Shown here piece by piece: positions 45,195 to 56,342 of a stretch of 64,000 nt of DNA (within the stretch, counting starts at the first letter, position 1; the number at the start of each line of letters is the position of its first letter). Made by a program: the position numbers and the translations under genes. The notes beneath the pieces are model-generated. The model did no database searches. It saw nothing but the letters and a program-made list of their open reading frames with translations, and was not told the DNA's origin. Location of the stretch: contig NC_080042.1 in the NCBI RefSeq assembly GCF_012489685.1, positions 29,951,158-30,015,157 of the forward strand, in the 5' to 3' direction. The DNA comes from Lotus japonicus (Eukaryota; Streptophyta; Magnoliopsida; Fabales; Fabaceae).

Positions 45195-48100
45195 TGTGAG
45201 ACCCAAGTTTTTAAGTTTGGAATAAACCGAATAAAATTTCTTTTCACGATTAATTTGATGTAACGTGAAAGAAAAACCTGAACAAGGGTTAAATGGATGG
45301 AATGAATTTGTGAAGGAGAAAGTTCAAGAAAAGCCAAGGATTGTATCAAACTCGATAAAAGTTATAGCACGACTAATATTCGCATTAAACCTAGGAGAAG
45401 AACCTTAGGAAAGAAAACTAAGTTCCACCCTTGGAACACTATAGGAATAAATTCCAAAAATCTTCTAGAGGAATATAAGACTTTCTCTTATTCCTTTCCA
45501 AAACGAACGTTTCGATACGAAACCCTGGAATGTACGAACGACAAATTCCAATACTCGGAAGTTTGCCGAAACCGAAACCCTGATAGTTCAGAAACCCTAA
45601 AATCAACGGACGATGAAGACTTTTTCTATTCGGAGCTTCAAACGAAGATTTCATCCGCACACGCCCACTCTAATCGACGTTCCAAATCTTTCTTCAGAAG
45701 GAAGTTTCTGCATCCGAGGTCAAAACCATAAAGTGCATAAAGTGCATTTTAAGCCGGTAAACATTAAAAACAAGCCTCGAAAACCAAAAATCATACTGAG
45801 ATTTCTTTGAAGAATTAGAAGATTCAGCGGGAAGATTATCGTGTCTAAAATACGTTGGAATCAGTAGGAAAAATCAGAATCGCGAAATTCTCATTTTTCC
45901 GCATTTTCCATTTCCTATATATAGTATGAAAAATGAAAAGAAAAAAAAAACAAAAAAATCACAAACCCACACACACGGCCGAGAGCTTCTTGGAGGAAAG
46001 GAGGAGAAAAGTGATTTTTCCAATTCTTGACCGATCGTCGTTCCGTTCGTTGCTACGCGTAGACCTCGAGGTACTGATGCTTTTCCCTACCTCTGATCGT
46101 AAATTTTGTCGCTTTTCTCTATGTCTTTCTATGCTCAAAGTTTTGAGCTTTTTGTAAAACTGTCCAAATAAGTTGATTTCAGTGTCTAAACTTATTGCCT
46201 GCGTGCTCTAGAGCATGAATATCCGGTTGTTTTCTGCTGAATCTCGCCGAATTGCCGCCGAGCTTCAATTCTGCTCAAAAAAACCCATTTTATGCTGAGG
46301 TTCCGCTTTTTGGATCAAAAACTCTTGACTGAGCTTAGCTTTAGTAGGATTAGTTGTTATAAATGTCGTTAGGATCGACCCCATCTAATTTGTTTTTCGA
46401 AATACTGATTTTGAGTTTCCGAGCAAAAAATATTGACCAAAATACCCCTGCGACAGTTTTCGACCCGATAATTTTTCTGAGAGTTTCCCTGGCCTAGATA
46501 TCGCCTAAGAATACCTAGGAATTGATTTAGATCGAAGAAAAAGTTCGACAACCCTATTTTCCATAGTGGCCGAAACCTATTTGCTTGGGTACCGTGTCAA
46601 AAAATAATTTTTCGGTCTCTATGACCTGAGCCATTGCGTAGCTCTTTCAATTTTCGAAATTTTGGCGCCGGTTTCGTGTCATTCCGAGTTCTGTAGCTCG
46701 AGTTATGCACGTTTTAGCGAATAAAGTGTTTTTTTACAAAACTTGAATCGAGTCAAAACTCATCCATTCGGGGAAAGCCCTTTCATACGTGCCTAAATGT
46801 GGTACTCTAAAGCTCCTTGAGCTTTGTCTAACGTTAGTTAGTATTGTTTCGAGTGTATCGACTTATTTTGATTGATTTTGCTTTGTTTGCTCTAAGGTTC
46901 GTTTGTGGAAACCTTAGACTTGACTGAGCAAGCTTGGGAGTGTGACTTACACTGTGATTCTGGAAGAACTAGAGGTAAGGGCAACTTACTTACTAGCTAT
47001 TGATTTATAGGCGTCGATAAATTTGACTTGAATATTGCTTGATATAGAATATTGCTTGTTATTGAATATTGCTTGGATATTGTTTATCGCTTTGAACTGC
47101 GAAATATTTTCTGAAGGCTTCGGCCGAATGAACTTATATGAGACGTGTGTCTCCGTTTTCTAAGAGGCTTCGGCCGTTTACTGGTTTCTGTATCACTGCT
47201 TCCTAGTGGATAGGACAGGGTTATGTTTTGCCGCAATTACTTAATTCACATGCCATACTTGCTAAGTGATTAAATGGTTAATCTTAGGCTATGTGAATAC
47301 TTGTGCACATTATTTTGGAACATGCAATTGTTATTGGAATATGCTGACCATATGGTGCAATTTATATCGTTTATTCGTGGACTACCAACATGTGAGGAAT
47401 AACGGTTAGTTATGCCCCATTGGTGGCGAATTCTTAAGGGTTTATCTCGACAAGACGAACTGAGGTTCAGACTCTTGTCTTCTTTCGTGGTTTCAAGATC
47501 TTCTCATGGGATTTTGGGGATATCGGGATCTTTTGAACTTATTGTCTTGGAAAGAAAATATTTTCATGAGAAATTCCATAATGCTTTAAACAACATTCAA
47601 ACTCTTTTAATTAAATGTTAATGATCTCAAATGAACTTCTAGGATTTGGATATTAGTTTTGGAAAATGAGAAGTGTCGCCGAATCGAAGTTTTGGGGAAG
47701 CTCATAAGTTTCTGAGTATGTGTATACTCTTTCGCTCGCTGAGCAGTTTTTGACCATCGAAATTTGATGAGTCAGATGACTCAAGAAGTCATCAAGGGTG
47801 ATTGCACTCCTTTCATAATTAATTGTCTTTTGTCGCCGAATCGACATTTACCTTAGGGTACAGTAGAGCCAATAAACTCTAACACTTTTGCTGATTAAGC
47901 AAGTTTTTGGTCAATGACGACCTTATATACCTTCGGGTACAGTATATACCTTCAGATACCGTATATGCCTTCGGGTACAGTATATGCCTTCGGGTACAGT
48001 ATATACCTTCGGGTACCGTATATGCCTTCGGGTACAGTATATGCCTTCGGGTACAGTATATACCTTCGGGTACCGTATATGCCTTCGGGTACCGTATATG

Positions 48101-49457
48101 CCTTCGGGTACAGTATATGCCTTCGGGTACAGTATATGCCTTCGGGTACCGTATATGCCTTCGGGTACAGTATATACCTTCGAGTACCGTATATGCCTTC
48201 GGGTACAGTATATGCCTTCGGGTACAGTATATGCCTTCGGGTACAGTATACCTTCGGGTACAGTTTATACCTTCGGGTACAGTTCATGCCTTCGGGTAAC
48301 TCGGGCATTCGATGGGGGATATGATCGACCGTATGGTTAGGATCGACCTGTTGATGTCAGGCATAGCGGAGGGAAAAGTCGACCCACAGGGTTAGGACTG
48401 ATCCGGCTATGTCAAGGTTGTAAGTGACACCCGAGGGTTATGGTCGACACAATGCCAGTGTTAGGACCGACTCGATCATTCCCAACCTACTTCTTCTGGA
48501 ACCTTTTGAATTGACGTTGCATTGACATAACATGCACTCTAACTATATTTGGTGAGATCTTGATGATTTGATGTTGATAAACATCGTTATGAGTTTTTGA
48601 TGATTTGATATTGGTGAACATCGTTATGTTATTTGTTGAATTGTTGAGATATTGAATATTGTGTTGCTACTAGAGATTAGATAACATGCCATGTATATAC
48701 CTTAGGGTAGGCAATGCAGAACTTATATGTATATATATACAACATATATATATACCCCTTATATTTTACCTGTTGTCTTGTATTCTCTATACTATATTCC
48801 GTAAGTTGACCCTTGTGCGTGCTACCTGTGTTTGGGGGGCTATGTATGCCCTTTTTGTCAGATGTCGTTGACGGATCGTTCCGTGATGCTTCGTCGTTCG
48901 GGGATGACCCGGAGCGAAATGACTACTACTAAGCCTTCGACGTGGACCCGGACTTCATGCAGGATCGGATGAGGGTCGATGTTAGGGGTATAGTATATCT
49001 GTTTTCGTTGTCATAGCTCTGATTTTCATTTCTTATTTTGGGGCAGGGTAGGTCCCCGACTATTAGCTTTTTCTGTGGTTTTCTTCCACGAGGATCACAG
49101 GGAGTTTGTCGGACGTAGGAGGTCTTTTAGGAGCCGTTATGGGCTAACTTACTTTTTGGAGGACTGTATTTATAAAACTTATGACTCTATCTATGGGCCG
49201 CACTTGTTTGCCGCTGGGCAACACTTCAGTTACTTGATGTTACTTTCCGTCACTTGAGGACACTCGCGATGATGTTTTTAGTTGCAGCGAGGGCTATGCT
49301 TGTATTGTATATTGATAGCTGTTAATCGCGATTGAGTTGAGTCTTTATTTCGACAAGTCTTTTTCTTTAAACAAATCAAAAAAAAAAATATACCTGCTTT
49401 TCCGCTTTATTTTATCCTTGAGTTACTAAAGTGACGCCACCGAAATCGGGGTGTACA
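45195..49457 (+). mobile_element. Solo LTR H (4263 bp), TSD ataca
   Basis: Starts TGTGAGACCCAAGTTTTTAAG and ends ATCGGGGTGTACA (one T fewer than the family TTACA). ataca is at 45190-45194 and 49458-49462, and the F2 3' LTR shows the uninterrupted site. Same family as A-D. The TATA box is near 45916. It holds a 19-bp minisatellite at 47925-48297. No internal region. Confidence 0.93.
47925..48297 (+). repeat. 19-bp minisatellite, about 20 copies, in solo LTR H
   Basis: Unit ccttcgggtacagtatatg, with a gtaccgtatatg variant. Because 19 is not a multiple of three, all three plus frames and one minus frame are open over the array with a 19-residue period. The resulting long ORFs are artefacts. Confidence 0.92.
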
Positions 49458-50232
49458 ATACAACGGTCAGAGGATCCATGCTTCCCTCTGACTCTGATCA
49501 ACAAGCTTCACAAGTTCCAACACGAAGAATTCCTCTAATCAGAAGTCTACAAGGTTAAAGGTCAAGTCACTATCCCAAGTACAAAAGCAAATGTACTATC
49601 CTGACGACCTAACCTAACATTCTCAGCTACAGCAGAAGCTGGAAATCCCAGATCTGCCCTCCAACGGTAGCATTCCCATGCAGTGTTCAAACCCTAATCC
49701 TTGGAGTATATATAGAGGCTGAAGATTGAAAGATGCGGTTGGAAGAAACTCATACGCGCAAGCTATATTCAAATCTTCTAAGCGAGTCTTTCTTCATTGA
49801 ATTCATTGTGTTTACTACAAGCTTTTTAGAAGCAATTTCTTTGTAAACAATATTTCCTAAACAGTTGTTTAGTTTACCTTTAGGAGATCAAGGTTGATCG
49901 GATCCTAGAGAAGACTAAGAGAGTGAATCTTAGTGTGAGCTAAGTCAGTGTATTGTTAGTCACTTGTAGGTTTCAAGTGCAGTTGTAACAATTATCTAAT
50001 TAGTGGATTGCCTTCATTCTAAGAAGGAAGAAATAACCTTCACGGGTGGACTGGACTAGCTTGAGTGATTCATCAAGTGAACCAGGATAAAATTCTTGTG
50101 TGCTTTTCTTATCTCTTATCTTAAGCACTTTACTTGTGTCTCGAAAGATTTGTTAAAATCTTAAGGTGGAAGTTTTTATTCTGAAAACGCTATTCAAACC
50201 CCCCCCTTTCTACCGTTTTTCATACCTTCAAT

Positions 50233-50244
50233 TGGTATCAGAGC
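50233..50244 (+). promoter_or_regulatory. Primer binding site of F2, tRNA-iMet type
   Basis: TGGTATCAGAGC two bases after the 5' LTR. Confidence 0.88.
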
Positions 50245-50303
50245 GCAAGTTCTGATTACCACACCTAACAGTGTTCAGTGATCCGGGCCGGTGTGAAAAA
50301 CAA

Positions 50304-52214
50304 ATGGCTACCACCAGTGAGATGCAAAAAGATGGTTACAATGGAAAGCCTCCCATGTTCGATGGTCAAAGGTTAGAATATTGGAAAGACAGAATTGAAA
50401 TTTTCTTTCTGGGCTTCGATGCAGATCTCTGGGATATCATTGTGGATGGCTATGAGCGTCCAGTTGATGCAGATGGCAAGAAGATCTCCAGATCAGAGAT
50501 GACTGCTGAGCAAAAGAAGCTCTACTCACAGCATCACAAAGCTAGAGCTATTCTTCTTAGTGCTATTTCCTATGAAGAGTTTCAGAAGATTACAGATCGT
50601 GAGTTTGCCAAGGGCATCTTTGAATCCTTGAAGATGTCTCATGAAGGAAACAAGAAAGTGAAAGAATCAAAGGCGCTGTCCTTGATCCAGAAGTATGAAT
50701 CCTTCATCATGGAACCTAACGAGTCCATTGAGGATATGTTTTCCAGATTTCAGTTGCTTGTAGCTAGAATAAGACCTCTCAACAAAAGCTACACTACAAA
50801 AGATCATGTCATAAGGGTCATCAGAAGTCTTCCTGAAAGCTGGATGCCTTTAGTGACTTCAATAGAGCTTACAAGAGATGTTGAGCATATGAGTTTAGAA
50901 GAACTCATCAGCATACTGAAATGTCATGAGCTGAAGCGCTCAGAGATGCAAGATCTGAGGAAGAAATCTATAGCCTTGAAATCCAAATATGAGAAGGCTA
51001 AATCTGAGAAGTCAAAAGATCTCCAAGATGAAGCAGAAGAATCTGAAGAAGCATCAGAAGATTTTGATGAAGATGAGCTGACTGTGATCTAAAAAAGGCT
51101 CAATCGCATCTGGAAGCACAGGCAGAGCAAGTACAGAGGCTTTGGAAAGGCCAAAGGAAAGTCTGAATCCTCATCAGGCCAGAAGAAGTCCTCAATCAAG
51201 GAAGTCACATGTTTCGAGTGCAAAGAATCAGGGCACTACAAGAGTGACTGTCCAAAGCTCAAAAAGGACAAGAAGCCAAAGAAGCACCTTAAAACGAAGA
51301 AAAGTCTGATGGTGACTTTTGACGAATCAGAGTCAGAGGATGTTGACTCTGATGGTGAAGTTCAAGGACTCATGGCTATTGTCAAAGACAAAGAAGCAGA
51401 GTCAAAAGATGCAACTGACTCTGACTCGGCATCAGAAGAAGATCCTAACTCAGACGATGAAAATGAGGTATTCGCTTCTTTCTCAACCTCTGAACTAAAA
51501 CATGCTTTGTCTGATATTATGGATAAGTATAAATCTTTATTGACTAAGCATAAAAAGTTGAAAAAGGATTTCTCTGCTGCTTCTAAGACTCCTTCTGAAC
51601 ATGAGAAAATTATTTCTGAATTGAAAAACAATAATCATGCTTTAGTGAATTCTAACTCTGTGCTTAAGAACCAGATTGCTAAGTTAGAAGAAGTAGTTGC
51701 TTGTGATGCCTCTGATAGTAAGAATGAATCTAAATATGAAAAATCGTTTCAAAGATTCCTGGCTAAAAGCGTAGATAGAAGCTTAATGGCTTCAATGATC
51801 TATGGCGTAAGCAGAAATGGAATGCATGGCATTGGCTATTCTAGACCCAATAGAAATGAGCCTCCTATGCCTAAGGCTAAATCCTTGTATGAATGTTTTG
51901 TACCCTCTGGTACTATATTGCCTGAACCATTACCTGTTAAAGTTGCTAACCCCCCTCTCAAAAAGGGAATCTTCTCCATGTCTAAATATCATGCCAAAAT
52001 TCCGTTACACTATCATGTTGAGAAACCCAAAGTGATCAGAACCTCTGAGGTAACTAACAAGAGAGGACACAGAAAGTGGGTACCTAAGGACAAGATTATC
52101 TATGTTGCAGATATCCTTGATGGCTCCACTGAAACACCAATCATGGTATCTGGACAGTGGATGCTCGCGTCACATGACGGGAGAAAGGCGTATGTTCCAA
52201 GAGCTAAAACTTAA
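50304..52214 (+). pseudogene. gag: F2 gag (Sirevirus), one in-frame stop
   Basis: Likely start is ATG 50304 (MATTSEMQKDGYNGKPP); the frame is open from 50271. The core includes KPPMFDGQRLEYWKDRIEIF, RAILLSAISYEEFQKI, SLIQKYESFIMEPNESIEDM and IRSLPESWMPLVTSIE (UBN2-type). A TAA at 51090-51092 interrupts the same frame. The CCHC knuckle CFECKESGHYKSDC is at 51210-51251. A long acidic, coiled-coil-prone region follows (51309-51760). The frame ends at 52214 after SGQWMLASHDGRK, overlapping the protease frame by more than 100 bases. Role: particle protein. Truncated at the TAA it would lack the knuckle. Confidence 0.88.
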
Positions 52215-52761
52215 GCCTGGAGGCAAAGTTGGCTTTGGTGGCAATGAGAAGGGTAAAATTGTTGGTACTGGTACTATTTGTGTTGATAGTAGTGCATCCA
52301 TTGATAATGTTTTATTGGTAGATGGCTTAGCTCATAACTTATTGTCTATAAGTCAATTAGCTGACAAGGGTTATGATGTTGTTTTTAATCAAAAGTCCTA
52401 CCGGGCTGTAAGTCAGATCGATGGCTCTGTTCTGTTTAACAGCAAGAGGAAGAACAACATTTATAAGATCAGATTATCTCAGTTGGAATCTCAGAATGTG
52501 AAGTGTCTTCTTTCTGTTAATGAGGAGCAATGGGTATGGCATAGACGATTAGGGCATGCCAGTATGAGAAAGATTTCTCAGCTGAGTAAGCTCAACCTTG
52601 TCAAGGGCTTACCCACTCTGAAGTTCTCATCAGATGCTCTTTGTGAAGCATGTCATAAAGGCAAATTCACAAAAGTCCCTTTCAAGGGAAAGAATGTTGT
52701 CTCTACCTCAAGGCCGTTGGAACTTCCTGCATATCGACCTGTTTGGACCAGAGAAAACTGA
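52102..52761 (+). pseudogene. pol: F2 pol, protease and integrase zinc-binding domain
   Basis: The frame is +1 relative to gag. The protease motif is WYLDSGCSRHMTG with catalytic Asp at 52153-52155, followed by KIVGTGTICV and NVLLVDGLAHNLLSISQLAD. The integrase N-terminal zinc site has the pattern HRRLGH...CEACHKGK (about 52540-52670). A one-base insertion near 52720 throws the reading off (LPAYRPVWTREN then stop), so the first catalytic Asp block of integrase (DLFGP) is read in another frame. Confidence 0.85.
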
Positions 52762-53204
52762 GTCTATAGGTGGCAAGAGACGACTATAGCCGCTGGACAT
52801 GGGTAAAATTTCTATCCCGCAAGGATGAGTCTCATTCTGTGTTCTCTACCTTCATAGCCCCAGTGCAAAATGAGAAGGCTTGTAGGATTGTGCGTGTCAA
52901 AAGTGACCATGGTGGAGAGTTTGAGAATGACAAGTTTGAGAGTCTGTTTGATTCCTATGGAATTGCACATGATTTCTCTTGTCCCAGAACTCCTCAACAA
53001 AATGGTGTTGTTGAGAGGAAGAACAGAACTCTTCAGGAGATGGCGAGAACCATGCTCCAAGAAACTAGCATGGCTAAGCACTTTTGGGCAGAGGCAGTAA
53101 ACACAGCGTGTTACATTCAGAACAGAATCTCTGTGAGACCAATTCTGAATAAGACTCCCTATGAATTGTGGAAGAAGATAAAACCCAACATTTCTAAACA
53201 CTAA
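52720..53204 (+). pseudogene. pol: F2 pol, integrase catalytic core
   Basis: After the frameshift and a short deletion near 52785 the reading resumes with DDYSRWTWVKFLSRKDES, VKSDHGGEFENDKF (second catalytic Asp, about 52904) and TPQQNGVVERKNRTLQEMA (catalytic Glu). Then comes FWAEAVNTACYIQNRISVR. A deletion of about 40 bp near 53200 removes the YFHPFG-type block and shifts the frame. Role in an intact copy: joining cDNA ends to host DNA. Confidence 0.85.
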
Positions 53205-53211
53205 GGATAGA

Positions 53212-53718
53212 TTGCATAAGTTTGATGCTAAGTCTTCTAAATGTCTATTACTTGGTTACTCTGATCGATCTAAAGGTTTCAGATTTTATAATACTGATGC
53301 TAAAACTATTGAAGAATCTATTCATGTTAGATTTGATGATAAGCTTGACTCTGATCAGTCAAAGCTAGTTGAGAAGTTTGCAGATTTAAGTATAAATGTC
53401 CCTGACAAAGGCAAAGCCCCAGAGGAAGCTGAGCCAGAGGAAGATGAACCAGAAGAAGCTGGTCCCTCTGATTCACAACCTCAGAAGAAGAGCAGAATCA
53501 CTGCGTCTCATCCTAAGGAATTGATTCTCGGTAACAAAGATGAACCAGTCAGAACCAGATCAGCCTTCAGACCCTCTGAAGAGACTTTGCTCAGTCTGAA
53601 AGGATTGGTGTCCTTAATTGAACCAAAGTCAATTGATGAAGCTCTTCAAGACAAGGACTGGATTCTGGCTATGGAAGAAGAACTGAATCAATTTTCAAGA
53701 ATGATGTTAGGAGCGTAG
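53212..53718 (+). pseudogene. pol: F2 pol, integrase C-terminus and linker to RT
   Basis: HKFDAKSSKCLLLGYSDRSK is the GKGY-like end of copia integrase. An acidic linker (EEAEPEEDEPEEAGPS) and the RT approach follow (KPKSIDEALQDKDWILAMEE-like block). A one-base deletion near 53703 ends the frame at 53718. Confidence 0.8.
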
Positions 53719-54767
53719 TGAAGAAACCTCAAAGCGTTCATGTGATTGGAACCAAATGGGTTTTCAGAAACAAGCTGAATGAGAAAGGAGATGTAGTTAG
53801 AAACAAGGCAAGGCAAGTTGCTCAAGGCTACAGTCAGCAGGAAGGAATAGACTATATTGAAATATTTGCTCCAGTAGCAAGACTAGAAGCAATCAGACTG
53901 CTGATCTCTTTCTCAGTGAATCACAACATAATTCTTCATCAGATGGATGTTAAGAGTGCCTTCCTAAATGGTTACATCTCAGAGGAAGTCTATGTTCATC
54001 AACCCCCAGGTTTTGAAGATGAGAAGAACCCTGACCATGTTTTCAAATTGAAGAAATCTCTCTATGGTCTGAAGCAAGCTCCCAGAGCATGGTATGAGAG
54101 ACTCAGCTCATTCCTTCTGGAAAATGAGTTTGTAAGGGGTAAAGTAGATACAACTCTCTTTTGCAAAACTTACAAAGATGATATCTTAATTGTGCAAATT
54201 TATGTTGATGATATTATATTTGGATCCGCTAATCAATCTCTATGCAAAGAATTTTCTGAGATGATGCAGGCTGAATTTGAAATGAGTATGATGGGAGAAC
54301 TCAAGTACTTTCCGGGTATACAAGTTGATCAAACACCAGAAGGAACGTACATCCATCAGAGCAAGTACACTAATGAACTTCGGAAGAAGTTCAACATGAC
54401 AGAATCTACAATTGCTAAGACTCCAATGCATCCTACTTGCATCCTGGAGAAAGAAGATGCAAGTGGTAAAGTTTGTCAGAAGCTCTATCGTGGTATGATA
54501 GGATCACTTCTATACTTAACTGCATCTAGGCCAGATATTCTGTTTAGTGTTCATCTATGTGCTCGTTTCCAATCAGATCCGAAGGAAACCCACTTAACCA
54601 CTGTTAAGAGGATCCTGAGATATCTGAAAGGTACCACTAACCTTGGCTTGATGTATAAGAAAACATCAGAGTATAAGCTTTCAGGTTATTGTGATGCTGA
54701 TTATGCTGGAGATAGAACAGAGAGAAAAAGCACTTCTGGAAATTGTCAATTTCTAGAAGTAACTTAG
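53706..54767 (+). pseudogene. pol: F2 pol, reverse transcriptase
   Basis: Open frame with HVIGTKWVFRNKLNEKGDVV, GIDYIEIFAPVARLEAIRLL, QMDVKSAFLNGYISEEVYV, LKKSLYGLKQAPRAWYERL and the active-site YVDD (54201-54212). KTPMHPTCILEKED, YRGMIGSLLYLTASRPDILF and the start of RNase H (GYCDADYAGDRTERKST) follow. A base loss near 54755 breaks the frame. All RT blocks are in order, so this stretch of RT itself is open. Confidence 0.88.
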
Positions 54768-55147
54768 TCTCATGGGCAAGCAAGAGGCAATCAACCATTG
54801 CACTATCCACTGCAGAGGCAGAATATATCTTAGCAGCAATATGCAGCACTCAGATGCTCTGGATGAAACATCAACTGGAGGATTATCAAATCCTTGAGAG
54901 CAACATCCCAATCTATTGTGATAACACTGCTGCAATCTCACTAAGTAAGAATCCTATCTTACACTCAAGGGAAAAACACATTGAGGTAAAGTATCATTTT
55001 ATTAGAGACTATGTTCAGAAGGGCGTACTTCTTCTGAAGTTTGTTGATACTGACCATCAATGGGCAGATATCTTTACAAAGCCCTTAGCAGAGGATAGAT
55101 TTAATTTCATTCTGAAAAATCTGAATATGCAATTTTGTCCAGCATGA
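54743..55147 (+). pseudogene. pol: F2 pol, RNase H end
   Basis: Frame-shifted continuation of pol with SNLVSWASKRQSTIALSTAE, the AEAEY block, IYCDNTAAISLSKNPILHSR, KHIEVKYHFIRDYVQKG and WADIFTKPLAEDRFNFI, then the stop at 55147. These are the RNase H catalytic and C-terminal blocks of Sireviruses. Confidence 0.88.
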
Positions 55148-55348
55148 AGATGGATCAGAACCTCTGACTATGATGCTTCTTTATCAGAAGATGTCTAGTT
55201 CAGAAGGTAACTCCATCAGAGGATAAGTACCCATTGGTGCTCACTCTGAAGCTGAGACAGTAAACGTGTGTCAGTAGCTATGATACATCGTTCCTTGTGC
55301 CCGTGCTGACAGTCTGTCGTAATGAGTGTTGATGTGCTTCTCTCCATC

Positions 55349-55880
55349 TAGGGATGGCAATGGGTAGGGTACTATAGTACCCATCCCCATACTTGCGTTT
55401 TCAAAAATTACCCGTACCCGTCCCCATACCCGCGTGGGTAGCAATTTGAATGCCCGTACCCGTACCCTCTGGGTACTTATATGCCCGTACCCGTGCCCAC
55501 TACCCGCAATTTAGCTAACCAAAATATAATTTTTCACTATTTTTGTTAATAGAAAACAAAAATAGAACTAACTTTTTAAATAAAAAACACTAATTAAAAA
55601 TACTAAAGATTATCTAAAAACTTAACAAGTAAAATCATTCAACTAAACATAATTTTTTAGAAGGAATAAGCGAGAAAGATATAACTTTAAATTTATAATT
55701 TTAGATTTATAATATAGTCTTAAAATTGTAGGTTATTAACTTACTAATTTTAAAAATAAGTGGGAGTAAATTAGCAATAGTTATAAATACCTTAAATACT
55801 CAGCTATTTATTTTTTTAAAAAAGAGTAAGTTTGAAAGTTATAGCTTAAGTTAATTTGTTAATAACTTAATATATTACCA

Positions 55881-55917
<37 letters not shown>

Positions 55918-56097
55918 TATGTGTGCGGGTATGGGGCGGGTTGGGTAATATAGTGCCCATACCCACACCCATATCCACTACTTTTTGCGGGTAATTACCT
56001 ATACCCAACCTCATACCCATCTAGCGGGTTTTTACCCTACCCATAGTGAGTATTTTTTGCGGGTACCTTATGGGTCCGAGACCCATTGCCATCCCTA
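55349..56097. mobile_element. hAT-type MITE (749 bp), TSD tctccatc
   Basis: Terminal inverted repeats TAGGGATGGCAATGGGT and ACCCATTGCCATCCCTA are perfect over 17 bp. tctccatc flanks it at 55341-55348 and 56098-56105; 8 bp is the hAT duplication length. Inside are further inverted acccgtaccc-type blocks and an AT-rich centre with an (ata)n run (55881-55915). No ORF. It would need a hAT transposase from elsewhere. It sits between pol and the env-position ORF of F2. Confidence 0.92.
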
Positions 56098-56342
56098 TCT
56101 CCATCGTGTGATATGTGTATTAACTGTTGTTATGATGTCTTTAACTTTTAACCGTTGATTTTACTTTGCTTTTTAATCAACAATGGTTATTTTCAAAAAC
56201 CCACTATACACACACGTTCTCCATCACTTACTGCTTTACTCTCTCTCTCTTCGGTTTGCAAAACCTTTAATCCCCACGATCTCTCTCTCTCTCTCTTCAG
56301 TCATCCTCTGTCTTTCTACCCAAACCTTCAACCGCTTTAGAG

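Larger units (their letters stand above)
44747..50230 (+). repeat. 5' LTR of F2, interrupted by solo LTR H
   Basis: Parts 44747-45194 and 49463-50230 align with the 3' LTR 60643-61857; 45195-49462 is solo LTR H plus a TSD copy. Ends TGTAAGATCAAG...ATACCTTCA. The TATA box (tatatataga) is at 49707. Confidence 0.93.

Noticed and set aside
47925..48297. CRISPR-like array
   Set aside because: Units are directly adjacent with no spacers and lie in a plant LTR.
47907..48340. Four long overlapping ORFs over the H minisatellite
   Set aside because: A 19-bp unit without stops opens several frames at once. The proteins are translations of the repeat, not genes.
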